Part shown: positions 6,311 through 12,879 of the stretch, piece after piece
Position numbering within the stretch: position 1 is the stretch's first letter
Layout: each line of letters begins with the position of its first letter
From: Candidatus Avimicrobium faecavium
GTDB lineage: Bacteria > Bacillota > Clostridia > Oscillospirales > Ruminococcaceae
DNA: 13,494 nucleotides
NCBI GenBank assembly: GCA_904419105.1
Contig: CAJFQR010000033.1
Location: 1-13,494, forward strand
Direction of reading: 5' to 3'
Notes under the pieces: generated by a model
Seen by the model: only the letters and a program-made list of their open reading frames with translations
Database searches by the model: none
What the model was told of the DNA's origin: nothing
Position numbers and translations under genes: made by a program

Positions 6311-7225
6311 ATGCAGGAGAGAAACATGAAGCGGATTTCGGATCTGATGCTGGTGTCGGTGGCCCTGATCTGGGGCATGGGCTTCCCGATGACACAGATG
6401 GCCATAGACGCCCACATCAGCTCCGGGCTGATGGTGGCGCTGCGCTTTTCGCTGGCCGCGGCGGTGATGGGCGTCGCCTTTCACAAACAGCTGCGCACCA
6501 TCACCCCTCGGGACGCCCTGTTGGGTATCCTGGCCGGGTGCATGCTCGGGGTGGCCTTTTTGCTGCAGATCATGGGGCAGGGGGGCACCACCCCGTCCAA
6601 TACCGCTTTTCTCTCCTCGCTGAATGTCATCATCGTGCCCTTCCTCGGCTGGGCGCTGTTCCGGCAGCGCCCCACCGGCAAGACGCTGCTGGTGGCCTTC
6701 GGCTGCCTGGTCGGGGCGGCGGTGCTCACCCTCTCGCCGGAGGAGGGGCTGCGCTTCTCCACCGGTGACCTGCTTGTTCTGGCCTGCGCGGTGGCCTTCT
6801 CACTGCACATCGCCTATCTCGGCCGCATCGCCGGCCTCATCGAGGTGCAGAAGCTCACCTTCCTGCAGATGGCCACCGCCGCTGTGCTGGGCATCGTCTA
6901 CACGCTGCTGTTCGAGCGGGAGGCCCTGCCGCTGGCGGACCTTCGGGCGGGGTTCCTGCCGGTGGCCTACCTCGGGCTGTTCAGCTCGGCCTATGGCTTC
7001 TTTGCCCAGACCTTCGCCCAGAAGCACACCCCGCCGGCCCGGGCGGCCATCATCCTTGGCTGCGAGGGAGTGCTCGGCAGCACTTTCTCGGTGCTGATGG
7101 GCTATGAGCCGCTCACCGTCAACCTGGTGGCCGGCGGAGCGATCATCTTCCTGTCGCTGTTGGCCATGGAGGTGAGCCCCGGCGCCCTGCTGCGCCGCCG
7201 TGCCCCTGCTTCGCCGGAAGCCTGA
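6311..7225 (+). CDS. EamA/DMT-superfamily transporter
   Basis: 304 residues, about ten hydrophobic helices arranged as two EamA repeats (about 7-145 and 155-290), an inner-membrane small-molecule permease. Helix 1 starts at once (LMLVSVALIWGMGFPM). Conserved family features include TTPSNTAFLSSLNVIIVPFL in the first repeat and TPPARAAIILGCEGVLGSTFSVLMG in the second. Substrates of this family vary (amino acids, metabolites, drugs, organic cations). The guanidine-III-like leader suggests guanidinium or a related cation, which is only an inference. I chose the ATG at 6311, with AGGAGG 6 bases upstream; 6326 also has an AGGAGA. The same frame stays open back to an ATG at 6140, which would add 57 residues unlike the family. 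The gene ends at a bidirectional terminator. Confidence 0.88.
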   Translation: MQERNMKRISDLMLVSVALIWGMGFPMTQMAIDAHISSGLMVALRFSLAAAVMGVAFHKQLRTITPRDALLGILAGCMLGVAFLLQIMGQGGTTPSNTAFLSSLNVIIVPFLGWALFRQRPTGKTLLVAFGCLVGAAVLTLSPEEGLRFSTGDLLVLACAVAFSLHIAYLGRIAGLIEVQKLTFLQMATAAVLGIVYTLLFEREALPLADLRAGFLPVAYLGLFSSAYGFFAQTFAQKHTPPARAAIILGCEGVLGSTFSVLMGYEPLTVNLVAGGAIIFLSLLAMEVSPGALLRRRAPASPEA

Positions 7226-7237
7226 CCCCTTCCCATG

Positions 7238-7268
7238 AAAAAAGCCGCCGGGCTCCGGCGGCTTTTTT
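7238..7268. terminator. Bidirectional terminator
   Basis: A perfect GCCGCCGG (7244-7251) / CCGGCGGC (7255-7262) stem with a 3-nt loop, six A before and six T after. It serves the EamA gene and the convergent small membrane protein gene. Confidence 0.92.
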
Positions 7269-7274
7269 GGTCGG

Positions 7275-7685
7275 TCAGTTGACGGGCTTCTCCGCTTCGG
7301 TGGGTTCGGCGGTCCCTTCGGCCTCGTTGATGCCTTCGTTCTCCCCGGCATCGGCGTCCTCATCGTCAATGTCCAGGGCGGCGTCCATGACCTCGTCGGC
7401 CTGAGCCTCGTCCTCTTCGGCCTGCAGCCGCTCCGCCTCGGCGATCATCGCGCGGTACTTTTTATCCTCTTCCTCCCGCTTGCGCATATCCCGGCGCAGC
7501 TTCCACACCAGGTAGACAGCCAGCAGGATGGCCACCACCAGCAGCCCCGGCTCGGCGATCAGGTGATCCCGTTCAAACAGCGGCAGAGCCTGCTGCTGGC
7601 GCTCATAGGCAGTGGACGCAAAGGCGGTGGAGACGGACAGCGCGGCGGCAGCCAGCGCCGTTACGCCGGAAACGATCTTTTGCAT
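7275..7685 (-). CDS. Hypothetical membrane protein with signal peptide and acidic tail
   Basis: 136 residues, no family recognised. Residues 1-23 look like a signal peptide (MQKIVSG, a hydrophobic core, then STAFA before STA). A second hydrophobic segment lies at 47-61 (GLLVVAILLAVYLVW), followed by KLRRDMRKREEEDKK, which suggests the rest is cytoplasmic. Residues 64-100 could form a coiled coil; the tail from about 90 is very rich in Glu, Asp and Ala. The short loop at 27-46 would be outside the cell. I chose the ATG at 7685, with GGAGG about 11 bases upstream; an upstream in-frame ATG at 7760 would put the promoter inside the CDS. The gene has a good promoter framed by an inverted repeat. 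Its role is unknown. Confidence 0.7.
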   Translation of the reverse strand: MQKIVSGVTALAAAALSVSTAFASTAYERQQQALPLFERDHLIAEPGLLVVAILLAVYLVWKLRRDMRKREEEDKKYRAMIAEAERLQAEEDEAQADEVMDAALDIDDEDADAGENEGINEAEGTAEPTEAEKPVN

Positions 7686-7711
7686 GATAGCAGTTCCTCC
7701 ATAGGGCAGTC

Positions 7712-7751
7712 GTGAAAATTTCATACTCCTCATTGTAGCATGAATTTTCAC
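7712..7751. repeat. Inverted repeat framing the -10 of the small membrane protein gene
   Basis: GTGAAAATT (7712-7720) and AATTTTCAC (7743-7751) are perfect 9-bp inverted arms, extended by CAT/ATG with one extra base. The arm centres are 31 bp apart, about three helical turns. One arm is in the promoter spacer and one downstream of the start, so a DNA operator fits better than an RNA hairpin. Confidence 0.5.
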
Positions 7752-7760
7752 CTTTGTCAC
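7732..7760 (-). promoter_or_regulatory. Promoter of the small membrane protein gene
   Basis: On the minus strand GTGACA (7760-7755), 17-bp spacer and TACAAT (7737-7732), five of six matches at each box. The expected start is near 7725. Confidence 0.8.
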
Positions 7761-7802
7761 CTGTTTGGGGGATATCGGGGGTTTTGCACAGATTTACGGG
7801 GT

Positions 7803-7839
7803 GATTTTTGTGCGGGATACCAAGGGGATTTTTTGTGCG
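7803..7839 (+). repeat. Direct repeat upstream of the exonuclease III promoter
   Basis: GATTTTTGTGCG (7803-7814) recurs as GATTTTTTGTGCG (7827-7839), 24-25 bp apart. It lies 31 bp and more upstream of the -10 and could be a regulator site; no known consensus recognised. Confidence 0.35.
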
Positions 7840-7869
7840 CCTGTCACAGAGCGGCGGCGGAAAATGTTG

Positions 7870-7875
7870 TATAAT
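7870..7875 (+). promoter_or_regulatory. -10 element for exonuclease III
   Basis: Perfect TATAAT. The hexamer 17 bp upstream (CAGAGC) is not a -35 match, so an activator or another spacing may be involved. A GC stem-loop GCCGCC-GCT-GGCGGC (7893-7907) follows, directly before the GGGAGG ribosome binding site. Confidence 0.5.
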
Positions 7876-7922
7876 GATCACATCACATCACGGCCGCCGC
7901 TGGCGGCAGGGAGGGACCAACG

Positions 7923-8678
7923 ATGAAATTCATCTCATGGAATGTCAACGGCCTGCGGGCCTGCCTGGACAAGGGTTTTCTCGACTTCTTCCGGGAGGCG
8001 GACGCCGACTTCTTCTCGATCCAGGAGACCAAGATGCAGCCCGGCCAGGCCACGGTGGAGGCCCCCGGCTACCACCAGTACTGGAACAGCGCCGAAAAGA
8101 AGGGCTACTCCGGCACCGCCATCTTCGCCCGGGAGGAGCCGCTGGCGGTCACCTACGGCCTTGGCATCGATGAGCACGACCACGAGGGCCGGGTCATCAC
8201 CCTTGAATACCCGGGTTTCTACCTGGTCAATGTCTACACCCCCAATTCCCAGGCCGAGCTGGCCCGGCTGGACTACCGCTGCCGCTGGGAGGACGCCTTC
8301 CGGGACTACCTCTCGTCCCTCCGGGAGAAAAAGACGGTCATCGTGTGCGGGGACATGAATGTCGCCCATTCGGAGCGCGATCTCAAAAACCCAAAGACCA
8401 ATGTGAAGAACGCCGGCTTCACCCCGGAGGAGCGTGCCAAGATGACCGAGCTGCTGGCCAGCGGCTTTGTGGACAGCTTCCGGCACCTCTACCCCGACGC
8501 CGAGGGCATTTACAGCTGGTGGAGCTACCGCTTCAAAGCCCGGGAGAAGAACGCCGGATGGCGCATCGATTACTTCCTCGTCTCGGAGGACGCCGCCGGC
8601 CGCATCCGGGAGGCAAGCATTTACACCGACATCTACGGCAGCGACCACTGCCCGGTGGGACTGGAGATCGACCTATGA
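7923..8678 (+). CDS. xth: Exodeoxyribonuclease III / AP endonuclease
   Basis: 251 residues, the usual length. Exonuclease III (Xth/ExoA) cuts the DNA backbone 5' of abasic sites and trims 3' blocks in base-excision repair; it acts in the cytoplasm with Mg or Mn. All family motifs are present: ISWNVNGLRA at 4-13, QETKM with metal ligand E35, VYTPNSQ, GDMNVAH with D144 and N146, WWSYRFKAREKNAGWRIDYF, and the C-terminal SDH with D241 and H242. GGGAGG lies 8 bases before the ATG. The stop overlaps the start of the GNAT-DUF1653 gene in an ATGA, so the two are probably co-translated. I see no oddity in the enzyme itself. Confidence 0.95.
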   Translation: MKFISWNVNGLRACLDKGFLDFFREADADFFSIQETKMQPGQATVEAPGYHQYWNSAEKKGYSGTAIFAREEPLAVTYGLGIDEHDHEGRVITLEYPGFYLVNVYTPNSQAELARLDYRCRWEDAFRDYLSSLREKKTVIVCGDMNVAHSERDLKNPKTNVKNAGFTPEERAKMTELLASGFVDSFRHLYPDAEGIYSWWSYRFKAREKNAGWRIDYFLVSEDAAGRIREASIYTDIYGSDHCPVGLEIDL

Positions 8679-9394
8679 GCTATGGAATCTACGAGAGCCA
8701 GCGGCTGCGTCTGCGCCCGCTGACGATGGAGGACCTGCCGGAGGTGGCGGCGCTGCTCTGCGATGAACGGGTGGCCTCCGCCCTCTACTGCGGCGTCCAG
8801 CCGGACACCGAGGCCGCCGCCGGCGTCCTCCGGGGGTACCTGTCCGCCCCGGAGTGTTACCCCTTCGCCGTGCTGGAACGGCAGAGCGGCGCCTTCGCCG
8901 GTGTGTTCCTCTTAAAGCGCTACGGCGAGCGCGACTGCGAGGAGACCGTCTACCTCGGCCCGGCCTTCTGGGGCCGGGGGTATGCCACCGAGCTCATCGC
9001 CCGCTCCTTCTCGATGGCGGTGGAGCTGCTGGACGCCGAGGAGATCGTCAACTATGTCAAGCTGGACAATACCGCCTCGGTCCGCGCCCAGAACACTCTC
9101 GGCTTTCACCTGGACCATGTGGAATACTATGACAACTGCCCCAAGGGTCTCGGCATCTTCCGCCGCCGGGCGGCCTCCGGCACCATCCGCACCGGCCGCT
9201 GGCGCCACTTCAAAGGCGGTGAATACCAGGTCCTCGGCACCGCCCGCCACAGCGAGACCGGGGAGGAGCTGGTGGTCTACCGGGCCCTCTATGGGGACTA
9301 TGGCCTCTGGGTCCGCCCGGCGGCCATGTGGCAGCAGACCGTCCTGGCGGACGGCTCGCCGGTGCCCCGGTTCACCTATCTTGGGGAGATCTGA
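8675..9394 (+). CDS. GNAT acetyltransferase fused to DUF1653
   Basis: 239 residues. Residues 1-165 are a GNAT N-acetyltransferase of the RimJ/RimL type: RLRLRPLTMEDLPEVAALL at the start, the acetyl-CoA loop YLGPAFWGRGYATELIA, then VKLDNTASVRAQNTLGFHL. Residues 168-239 are a DUF1653 domain: RWRHFKGGEYQVLGTARHSE, ELVVYRALYGDYGLWVRP and VPRFTYLGE. DUF1653 is usually a separate protein of about 70 residues of unknown function. The start is the ATG in the ATGA overlap with exonuclease III; the family sequence begins right there, and the long upstream frame is a shadow of that gene. The acetyl acceptor cannot be told. No terminator is apparent after the stop. Confidence 0.87.
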   Translation: MSYGIYESQRLRLRPLTMEDLPEVAALLCDERVASALYCGVQPDTEAAAGVLRGYLSAPECYPFAVLERQSGAFAGVFLLKRYGERDCEETVYLGPAFWGRGYATELIARSFSMAVELLDAEEIVNYVKLDNTASVRAQNTLGFHLDHVEYYDNCPKGLGIFRRRAASGTIRTGRWRHFKGGEYQVLGTARHSETGEELVVYRALYGDYGLWVRPAAMWQQTVLADGSPVPRFTYLGEI

Positions 9395-9594
9395 GCCCGA
9401 TTTTTGCCCATATTTTGCACAATTTTAACCGATGACTTATCGCTTTATTTGTGAAGAACACAGAATTTCCCCAATTTCTTTTCAAGCCGCCCGGAAATGT
9501 TGCATTTTTTTGCAACAGAACCCCGGTTTTGGAGGTATGGGTGAGAGGGTCTTTTCGCAGGGACGCGGCGCGCCGCCTTGCGCCGGACGACGGT

Positions 9595-9623
9595 TTGTGG
9601 TATCATACCAGTATTGTTAATAT
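9595..9623 (+). promoter_or_regulatory. Tentative promoter of the hydrogenase-sensor cluster
   Basis: TTGTGG (9595-9600), 17-bp spacer and TAATAT (9618-9623). Both boxes are weak, as expected for a regulated promoter. The perfect palindrome TGGTATCATACCA (9598-9610) begins in the -35 and fills much of the spacer. Confidence 0.4.
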
Positions 9624-9631
9624 TATAACGA
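9614..9631. promoter_or_regulatory. Rex-like operator
   Basis: TTGTTAA, 4 bases, ATAACGA. Against the clostridial Rex consensus TTGTTAANNNNTTAACAA this matches 12 of 14 defined positions with the correct spacing. It covers the tentative -10. Rex senses the NADH/NAD+ ratio and commonly controls hydrogenase and fermentation genes in Clostridia, which fits the genes downstream. Confidence 0.5.
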
Positions 9632-9634
9632 ATC

Positions 9635-9654
9635 TTCGCCGGCATGGCGGCGAA
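9635..9654 (+). promoter_or_regulatory. Stem-loop just upstream of the first ribosome binding site
   Basis: TTCGCCG (9635-9641) and CGGCGAA (9648-9654) form a 7-bp stem with a 6-nt loop, abutting the AAGGGAGG site at 9654-9661. Confidence 0.55.
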
Positions 9655-9668
9655 AGGGAGGCTGCAGT

Positions 9669-9920
9669 ATGGATGTGTTTGTGTGTATCGGCAGTTCCTG
9701 CCATCTCAAGGGGTCCCGGGAGGTCATCGAGGCGCTCCAGCGGCTCGTCGCCGAGCGCGGTCTGGAGGACCGGGTCGCCCTCAAGGGCTCCTTCTGCACC
9801 GGGCGCTGCACCGAGGGGGTCTGTGTCCGGGTCGGGGAGACGGTCACCACCGGCTGGAATGGTCAAAACGCCGCCGAGAACTTTGAACGCTATGTGATGG
9901 GAGCGCTGCAACATGAGTGA
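9669..9920 (+). CDS. NuoE-like thioredoxin-fold [2Fe-2S] protein
   Basis: 83 residues, about the length of a bare thioredoxin-like ferredoxin domain. The four cysteines expected of the NuoE/HymA cluster are C6 and C11 (VCIGSSC) and C43 and C47 (FCTGRC); C52 is extra. In electron-bifurcating hydrogenases such subunits pass electrons between the flavin subunit and the catalytic subunit. Here no flavin subunit is present, so it may deliver electrons to or from the sensor hydrogenase next to it. AAGGGAGG lies 7 bases before the ATG. The gene overlaps the hydrogenase start by 8 bases, which points to coupled translation and a stable partnership. The fold call is firm; the partner is inferred. Confidence 0.85.
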   Translation: MDVFVCIGSSCHLKGSREVIEALQRLVAERGLEDRVALKGSFCTGRCTEGVCVRVGETVTTGWNGQNAAENFERYVMGALQHE

Positions 9921-11595
9921 ACTTCTCCTCCTCAAAAAAGAGGACTGTAAGAGCTGCTACAAATGCATCCGGGAGTGTGCCCTCAAATCGATCCGCTTTG
10001 CGGAAAACCGGGCCCAGATCGTCGAGAACGAGTGCGTCTACTGCGGGCACTGCTATGTGGTCTGCCCCCAGAGCGCCAAGGAGATCCGCTCGGATACCGC
10101 CCGGGCCAAGGCGCTGATTGCCTCCGGGCGGCCGGTGGTGGTCAGCCTGGCCCCGTCCTTCATCGCCGACTTCCCGGTGTCCGGCCTTGCGGAGATGCGC
10201 CGGGCCCTCACCGCCCTCGGCTTTGCCGAGGTGGAGGAGACCGCCCGGGGCGCCCGGATCGTCAAGAGCGAGTACGAGCGGATGATCGCCTCCGGTGAGC
10301 ACCGGCTGATCATCTCCTCCTGCTGCCACAGCGTCAACCTGCTGATCCAGAAGCGCTACCCCCGGGCGCTCCAGTACCTGGCCAGGGTGGACTCCCCGAT
10401 GGTGGCCCACGCCAAGTCCATCAAGGCCCGGATGCCCGGGGCGGCGGTGGTGTTCATCGGCCCCTGCGTCTCGAAAAAGGACGAGGCCGAGCGCTGCGGC
10501 CAGGTGGACTGCGTGCTCACCTTCGATGAGCTCACCGACTGGCTCCAGGAGGCCGGCGTCCCCCTTGGGGAGAGCGGGGCGCTGGACGGCACCGAGGCCC
10601 GCAGCCGCTTCTTCCCGACGCCGGGCGGCATCATCAAGTCGATGGACCAGCAGGCGGACTTCACCTATATCCCGATCGACGGCCTGCGCCGCTGCATGGA
10701 CGCCCTCGAGGAGATCGAGCGGGGCGGCATGGAGAACTGCTTCGTGGAGATGAACGCCTGTGAGGGCAGCTGCATCGGCGGGCCGGTGATGCACCGCTAC
10801 CACCGGGAGCCGATCACCTGCAAGACCCGGGTGGACCACTACGGCGGCAGGAGCGGGGCAGACTTCTCCGACCGGCCGGCGGACGACCTGAAAAAGACCT
10901 TCTCCTATCTGGGCACCGGCGAGGTCATGCCTGGTGAGGCCGCCATCGAGGAGGTGCTGCACAAGCTGGGCAAATTCCGCCCGGAGGACGAGCTCAACTG
11001 CGGCACCTGCGGCTATCCCACCTGCCGGGAGAAGGCCATTGCCGTCTGCCAGGGCAAGGCGGATCTGACCATGTGCCTGCCCTTCCTCAAGGCCAAGGCG
11101 GAGAGCTTCTCCGGCGCCATCCTGGACAATACCCCCAACGCCATCCTGGCCATGGACACCAAGCTCATCATCCAGCAGGCCAACGAGGCGGCGGCCCGGC
11201 TCTTCGGCATGGGCAGTGCCCGGGAGCTGGTGGGGCTGCCCATCGACACCATCCTCGGCCCGGTGGAGTATCTGCAGGCCATCGGCGGGGAACGCTCCGG
11301 CGGCGCCACCCGCCACTACCTGGCCGACTACGACAAGTTCGTCGAGGAGACCATCGCCTTCGACCCGGAGTACAACCTGGTCATCAGCATCATCAAGGAC
11401 ATTACCGAGGAGACCCGCCGGGAGAAGCGCCTGGACGAGGAGCGCCGTCGCACCGCCGAGCTGGCGGACAGGGTCATCGAGAAGCAGATGCGGGTGGCCC
11501 AGGAGATCGCCTCGCTGCTGGGCGAAACCACCGCCGAGACCAAGATCGCCCTCACCCGTCTCAAGGACACCATCGACCCGGGAGAGGAGGGCTGA
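9913..11595 (+). CDS. Sensory-type [FeFe]-hydrogenase with PAS domain (HydS-like)
   Basis: 560 residues. Domains in order: a two-cluster ferredoxin at 12-51 (C12, C15, C18, C22 and C41, C44, C47, C51); the H-cluster domain at about 65-350; a small 4Fe-4S domain at about 360-392 (NCGTCGYPTC); a PAS domain at about 397-495 (ILDNTPNAILAMD to DITEETR); and a C-terminal helix at 498-545, likely a coiled coil. The H-cluster cysteines are kept: C137 and C138 (SSCCHS), C185 (GPCVSKKDE), C283 and C287 (NACEGSC). Catalytic enzymes usually have TSCCPxW, MPCxxKxxE and a longer glycine run after the last cysteine. The P-to-H and M-to-G changes and the PAS domain are typical of group C, putative H2-sensing hydrogenases. 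The gene lies 2 bases before the phosphatase, its likely output. Confidence 0.88.
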   Translation: MSELLLLKKEDCKSCYKCIRECALKSIRFAENRAQIVENECVYCGHCYVVCPQSAKEIRSDTARAKALIASGRPVVVSLAPSFIADFPVSGLAEMRRALTALGFAEVEETARGARIVKSEYERMIASGEHRLIISSCCHSVNLLIQKRYPRALQYLARVDSPMVAHAKSIKARMPGAAVVFIGPCVSKKDEAERCGQVDCVLTFDELTDWLQEAGVPLGESGALDGTEARSRFFPTPGGIIKSMDQQADFTYIPIDGLRRCMDALEEIERGGMENCFVEMNACEGSCIGGPVMHRYHREPITCKTRVDHYGGRSGADFSDRPADDLKKTFSYLGTGEVMPGEAAIEEVLHKLGKFRPEDELNCGTCGYPTCREKAIAVCQGKADLTMCLPFLKAKAESFSGAILDNTPNAILAMDTKLIIQQANEAAARLFGMGSARELVGLPIDTILGPVEYLQAIGGERSGGATRHYLADYDKFVEETIAFDPEYNLVISIIKDITEETRREKRLDEERRRTAELADRVIEKQMRVAQEIASLLGETTAETKIALTRLKDTIDPGEEG

Positions 11596-11597
11596 CC

Positions 11598-12767
11598 ATG
11601 CGGGGACTCACCACCGAAGTCGGCTTCGTCAGCCTGAACAAAAAGGGGGAGGAGCTCTGCGGCGACCGGGTGGAGATCATCCGCCACGGGGATACCACCA
11701 CGCTGGTGCTGGCCGACGGCCTCGGCAGCGGCGTCCGGGCCAACATCCTCTCCACCCTCACCTCCAAGATCCTGGCCACAATGATGGACAGCGGGATGCC
11801 GGTGGAGGAGTGCGTGCGCACCGTGGCCCGCACGCTGCCCATCAGCCGGGACAAGGGGGTGGCCTACTCCACCTTCACCGTGATGCAGGTGGCGGACGAC
11901 GGCGTCCTCACGCTGCTCCAGTATGACAACCCGTCGGTGATCTTCCTGCGGGGCGGCGTCTCGCTGCACTACCCCCAGGAGGAGCTGCTCATCGACGGCA
12001 AAAAGGTCTGCAAGACCGTTTTTGAAACCAAACCCAACGACATCTTCGTCGCGATGAGCGACGGCGTGCCCTTTGCCGGCGTCGGCATCCAGTACAACTA
12101 CGGCTGGCAGCGGGACAACATCATCGACTACCTCGAGGCCAACTACGAACCGGAACTCACCGCCAAGGCGGCCTGCGCCCTGCTGGTGGACGAGTGCGAC
12201 CGGCTGTATGGCCGTGCCCCCGGCGACGATACCACCGTGGCCGCCATCCGGGTGCGCCGCCGCCAGCAGGTCAAGGTGCTCATCGGCCCGCCGGAGCACC
12301 CGGAGGACGACGAGAAAGCGGTGGCCGCCCTGATGGACGGGGAGGCCAAACGGGTGGCCTGCGGCGGCACCACCTCCAACCTGGTGGCCAGGGCCCTCGG
12401 CAAGCCGCTGATCCCCAGCATCGACTACTTCGACCCGGAGATCCCGCCGACGGCCAGGATCGAGGGCATCGACCTGGTCACCGAGGGGGTCATCACCATC
12501 GGCCGGGTGCTCAAGCTCGCCCGGGACTACCTGGCGGACAGCGCCCGGTCCGACGCCTGGGAGAGGAAAAAGGACGGCGCCTCCCGCCTGGCAAAGGTCC
12601 TCTTTGAGGAGGCCACCGACATCGCCTTCTATGTGGGCCGGGCCATCAACCCCGCCCACCAGAACCCCGACCTGCCCATCTCCATCGTCATCAAGATGGG
12701 CCTCATCGACGAGCTGGCCGAGCTGCTCCGGAAGATGGGCAAGCGGGTGCAGGTCACCTATTTCTGA
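11598..12767 (+). CDS. SpoIIE/PP2C-family serine phosphatase with uncharacterised C-terminal domain
   Basis: 389 residues. Residues 1-218 are a SpoIIE-type PP2C phosphatase with the metal-binding acids D40 (VLADGLGSG), D155 (MSDGVP) and D210/D211 (GDDTTVA). Such enzymes remove phosphate from Ser/Thr, often on anti-sigma-factor antagonists. Residues 224-389 form a second region with VLIGPPEHPEDDEKAV, VACGGTTSNLVARALGKP, IDLVTEGVITIGRVLKLA and a helical end (ELAELLRKMGKRVQV). I remember similar tails on phosphatases beside sensory hydrogenases but know no function for them. I chose the ATG at 11598, 2 bases after the hydrogenase stop, with GAGGAGGG upstream; the longer open frame is a shadow. 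The gene is probably regulated by the hydrogenase protein. No clear kinase or anti-sigma gene is in the window. Confidence 0.87.
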   Translation: MRGLTTEVGFVSLNKKGEELCGDRVEIIRHGDTTTLVLADGLGSGVRANILSTLTSKILATMMDSGMPVEECVRTVARTLPISRDKGVAYSTFTVMQVADDGVLTLLQYDNPSVIFLRGGVSLHYPQEELLIDGKKVCKTVFETKPNDIFVAMSDGVPFAGVGIQYNYGWQRDNIIDYLEANYEPELTAKAACALLVDECDRLYGRAPGDDTTVAAIRVRRRQQVKVLIGPPEHPEDDEKAVAALMDGEAKRVACGGTTSNLVARALGKPLIPSIDYFDPEIPPTARIEGIDLVTEGVITIGRVLKLARDYLADSARSDAWERKKDGASRLAKVLFEEATDIAFYVGRAINPAHQNPDLPISIVIKMGLIDELAELLRKMGKRVQVTYF

Positions 12768-12862
12768 GCGGCTCCTCTGTCGCACTGTACAAAAACGATT
12801 TGTCATAACTAATATAAACTGTAAAACTGATCAAAGCTGCCCCGCCCCCCCTCTCCTTTCGC
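12768..12862. other. Noncoding gap after the phosphatase gene
   Basis: No gene is visible. A short ACAAA/TTTGT hairpin and an AT-rich stretch are followed by a C-rich run. No standard intrinsic terminator was found here. Confidence 0.5.
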
Positions 12863-12879
12863 TTGACAGAGGGGCGGGG
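12840..12879 (+). terminator. GC-rich hairpin overlapping the feoA promoter, possible terminator
   Basis: CCCCGCCCC (12840-12848) is complementary to GGGGCGGGG (12871-12879); an alternative pairing is CCCCTCT (12848-12854) with AGAGGGG (12868-12874). The feoA -35 lies in the loop or stem. No T-run follows, so termination is uncertain. Confidence 0.3.

Larger units (their letters stand above)
9395..9668. other. Intergenic region before the hydrogenase-sensor cluster
   Basis: 274 bases with no credible gene. It holds an AT-rich first part, a GTTGCA-T6-TGCAAC hairpin (9499-9516) whose T-run is in the loop and so is not a terminator, the GCGGCGCGCCGC palindrome (9565-9576), and the promoter and operator-like sites listed separately. 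Confidence 0.6.

Noticed and set aside
7877..7891. ATCAC repeated three times near the exonuclease III start site
   Set aside because: Only 15 bases long; too short to separate from chance, and no known regulator fits.
9499..9516. GTTGCA-T6-TGCAAC hairpin as a terminator for the GNAT gene
   Set aside because: The T-run is the loop, not the tail, and the stem is weak.
9565..9576. GCGGCGCGCCGC palindrome
   Set aside because: A short GC palindrome of this kind is expected by chance in such GC-rich DNA, and it is not placed at a promoter box.
9432..9620. 62-codon plus-strand ORF in the gap before the NuoE-like gene
   Set aside because: No ribosome binding site, and it runs through the palindrome and promoter sites; composition does not look coding.
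9844..11316. 490-codon minus-strand open frame opposite the hydrogenase
   Set aside because: Shadow of a gene with clear iron-sulfur motifs; no start signal or recognisable domain.
11328..12806. 492-codon minus-strand open frame opposite the phosphatase
   Set aside because: Shadow frame; the plus strand carries the PP2C motifs and correct gene spacing.
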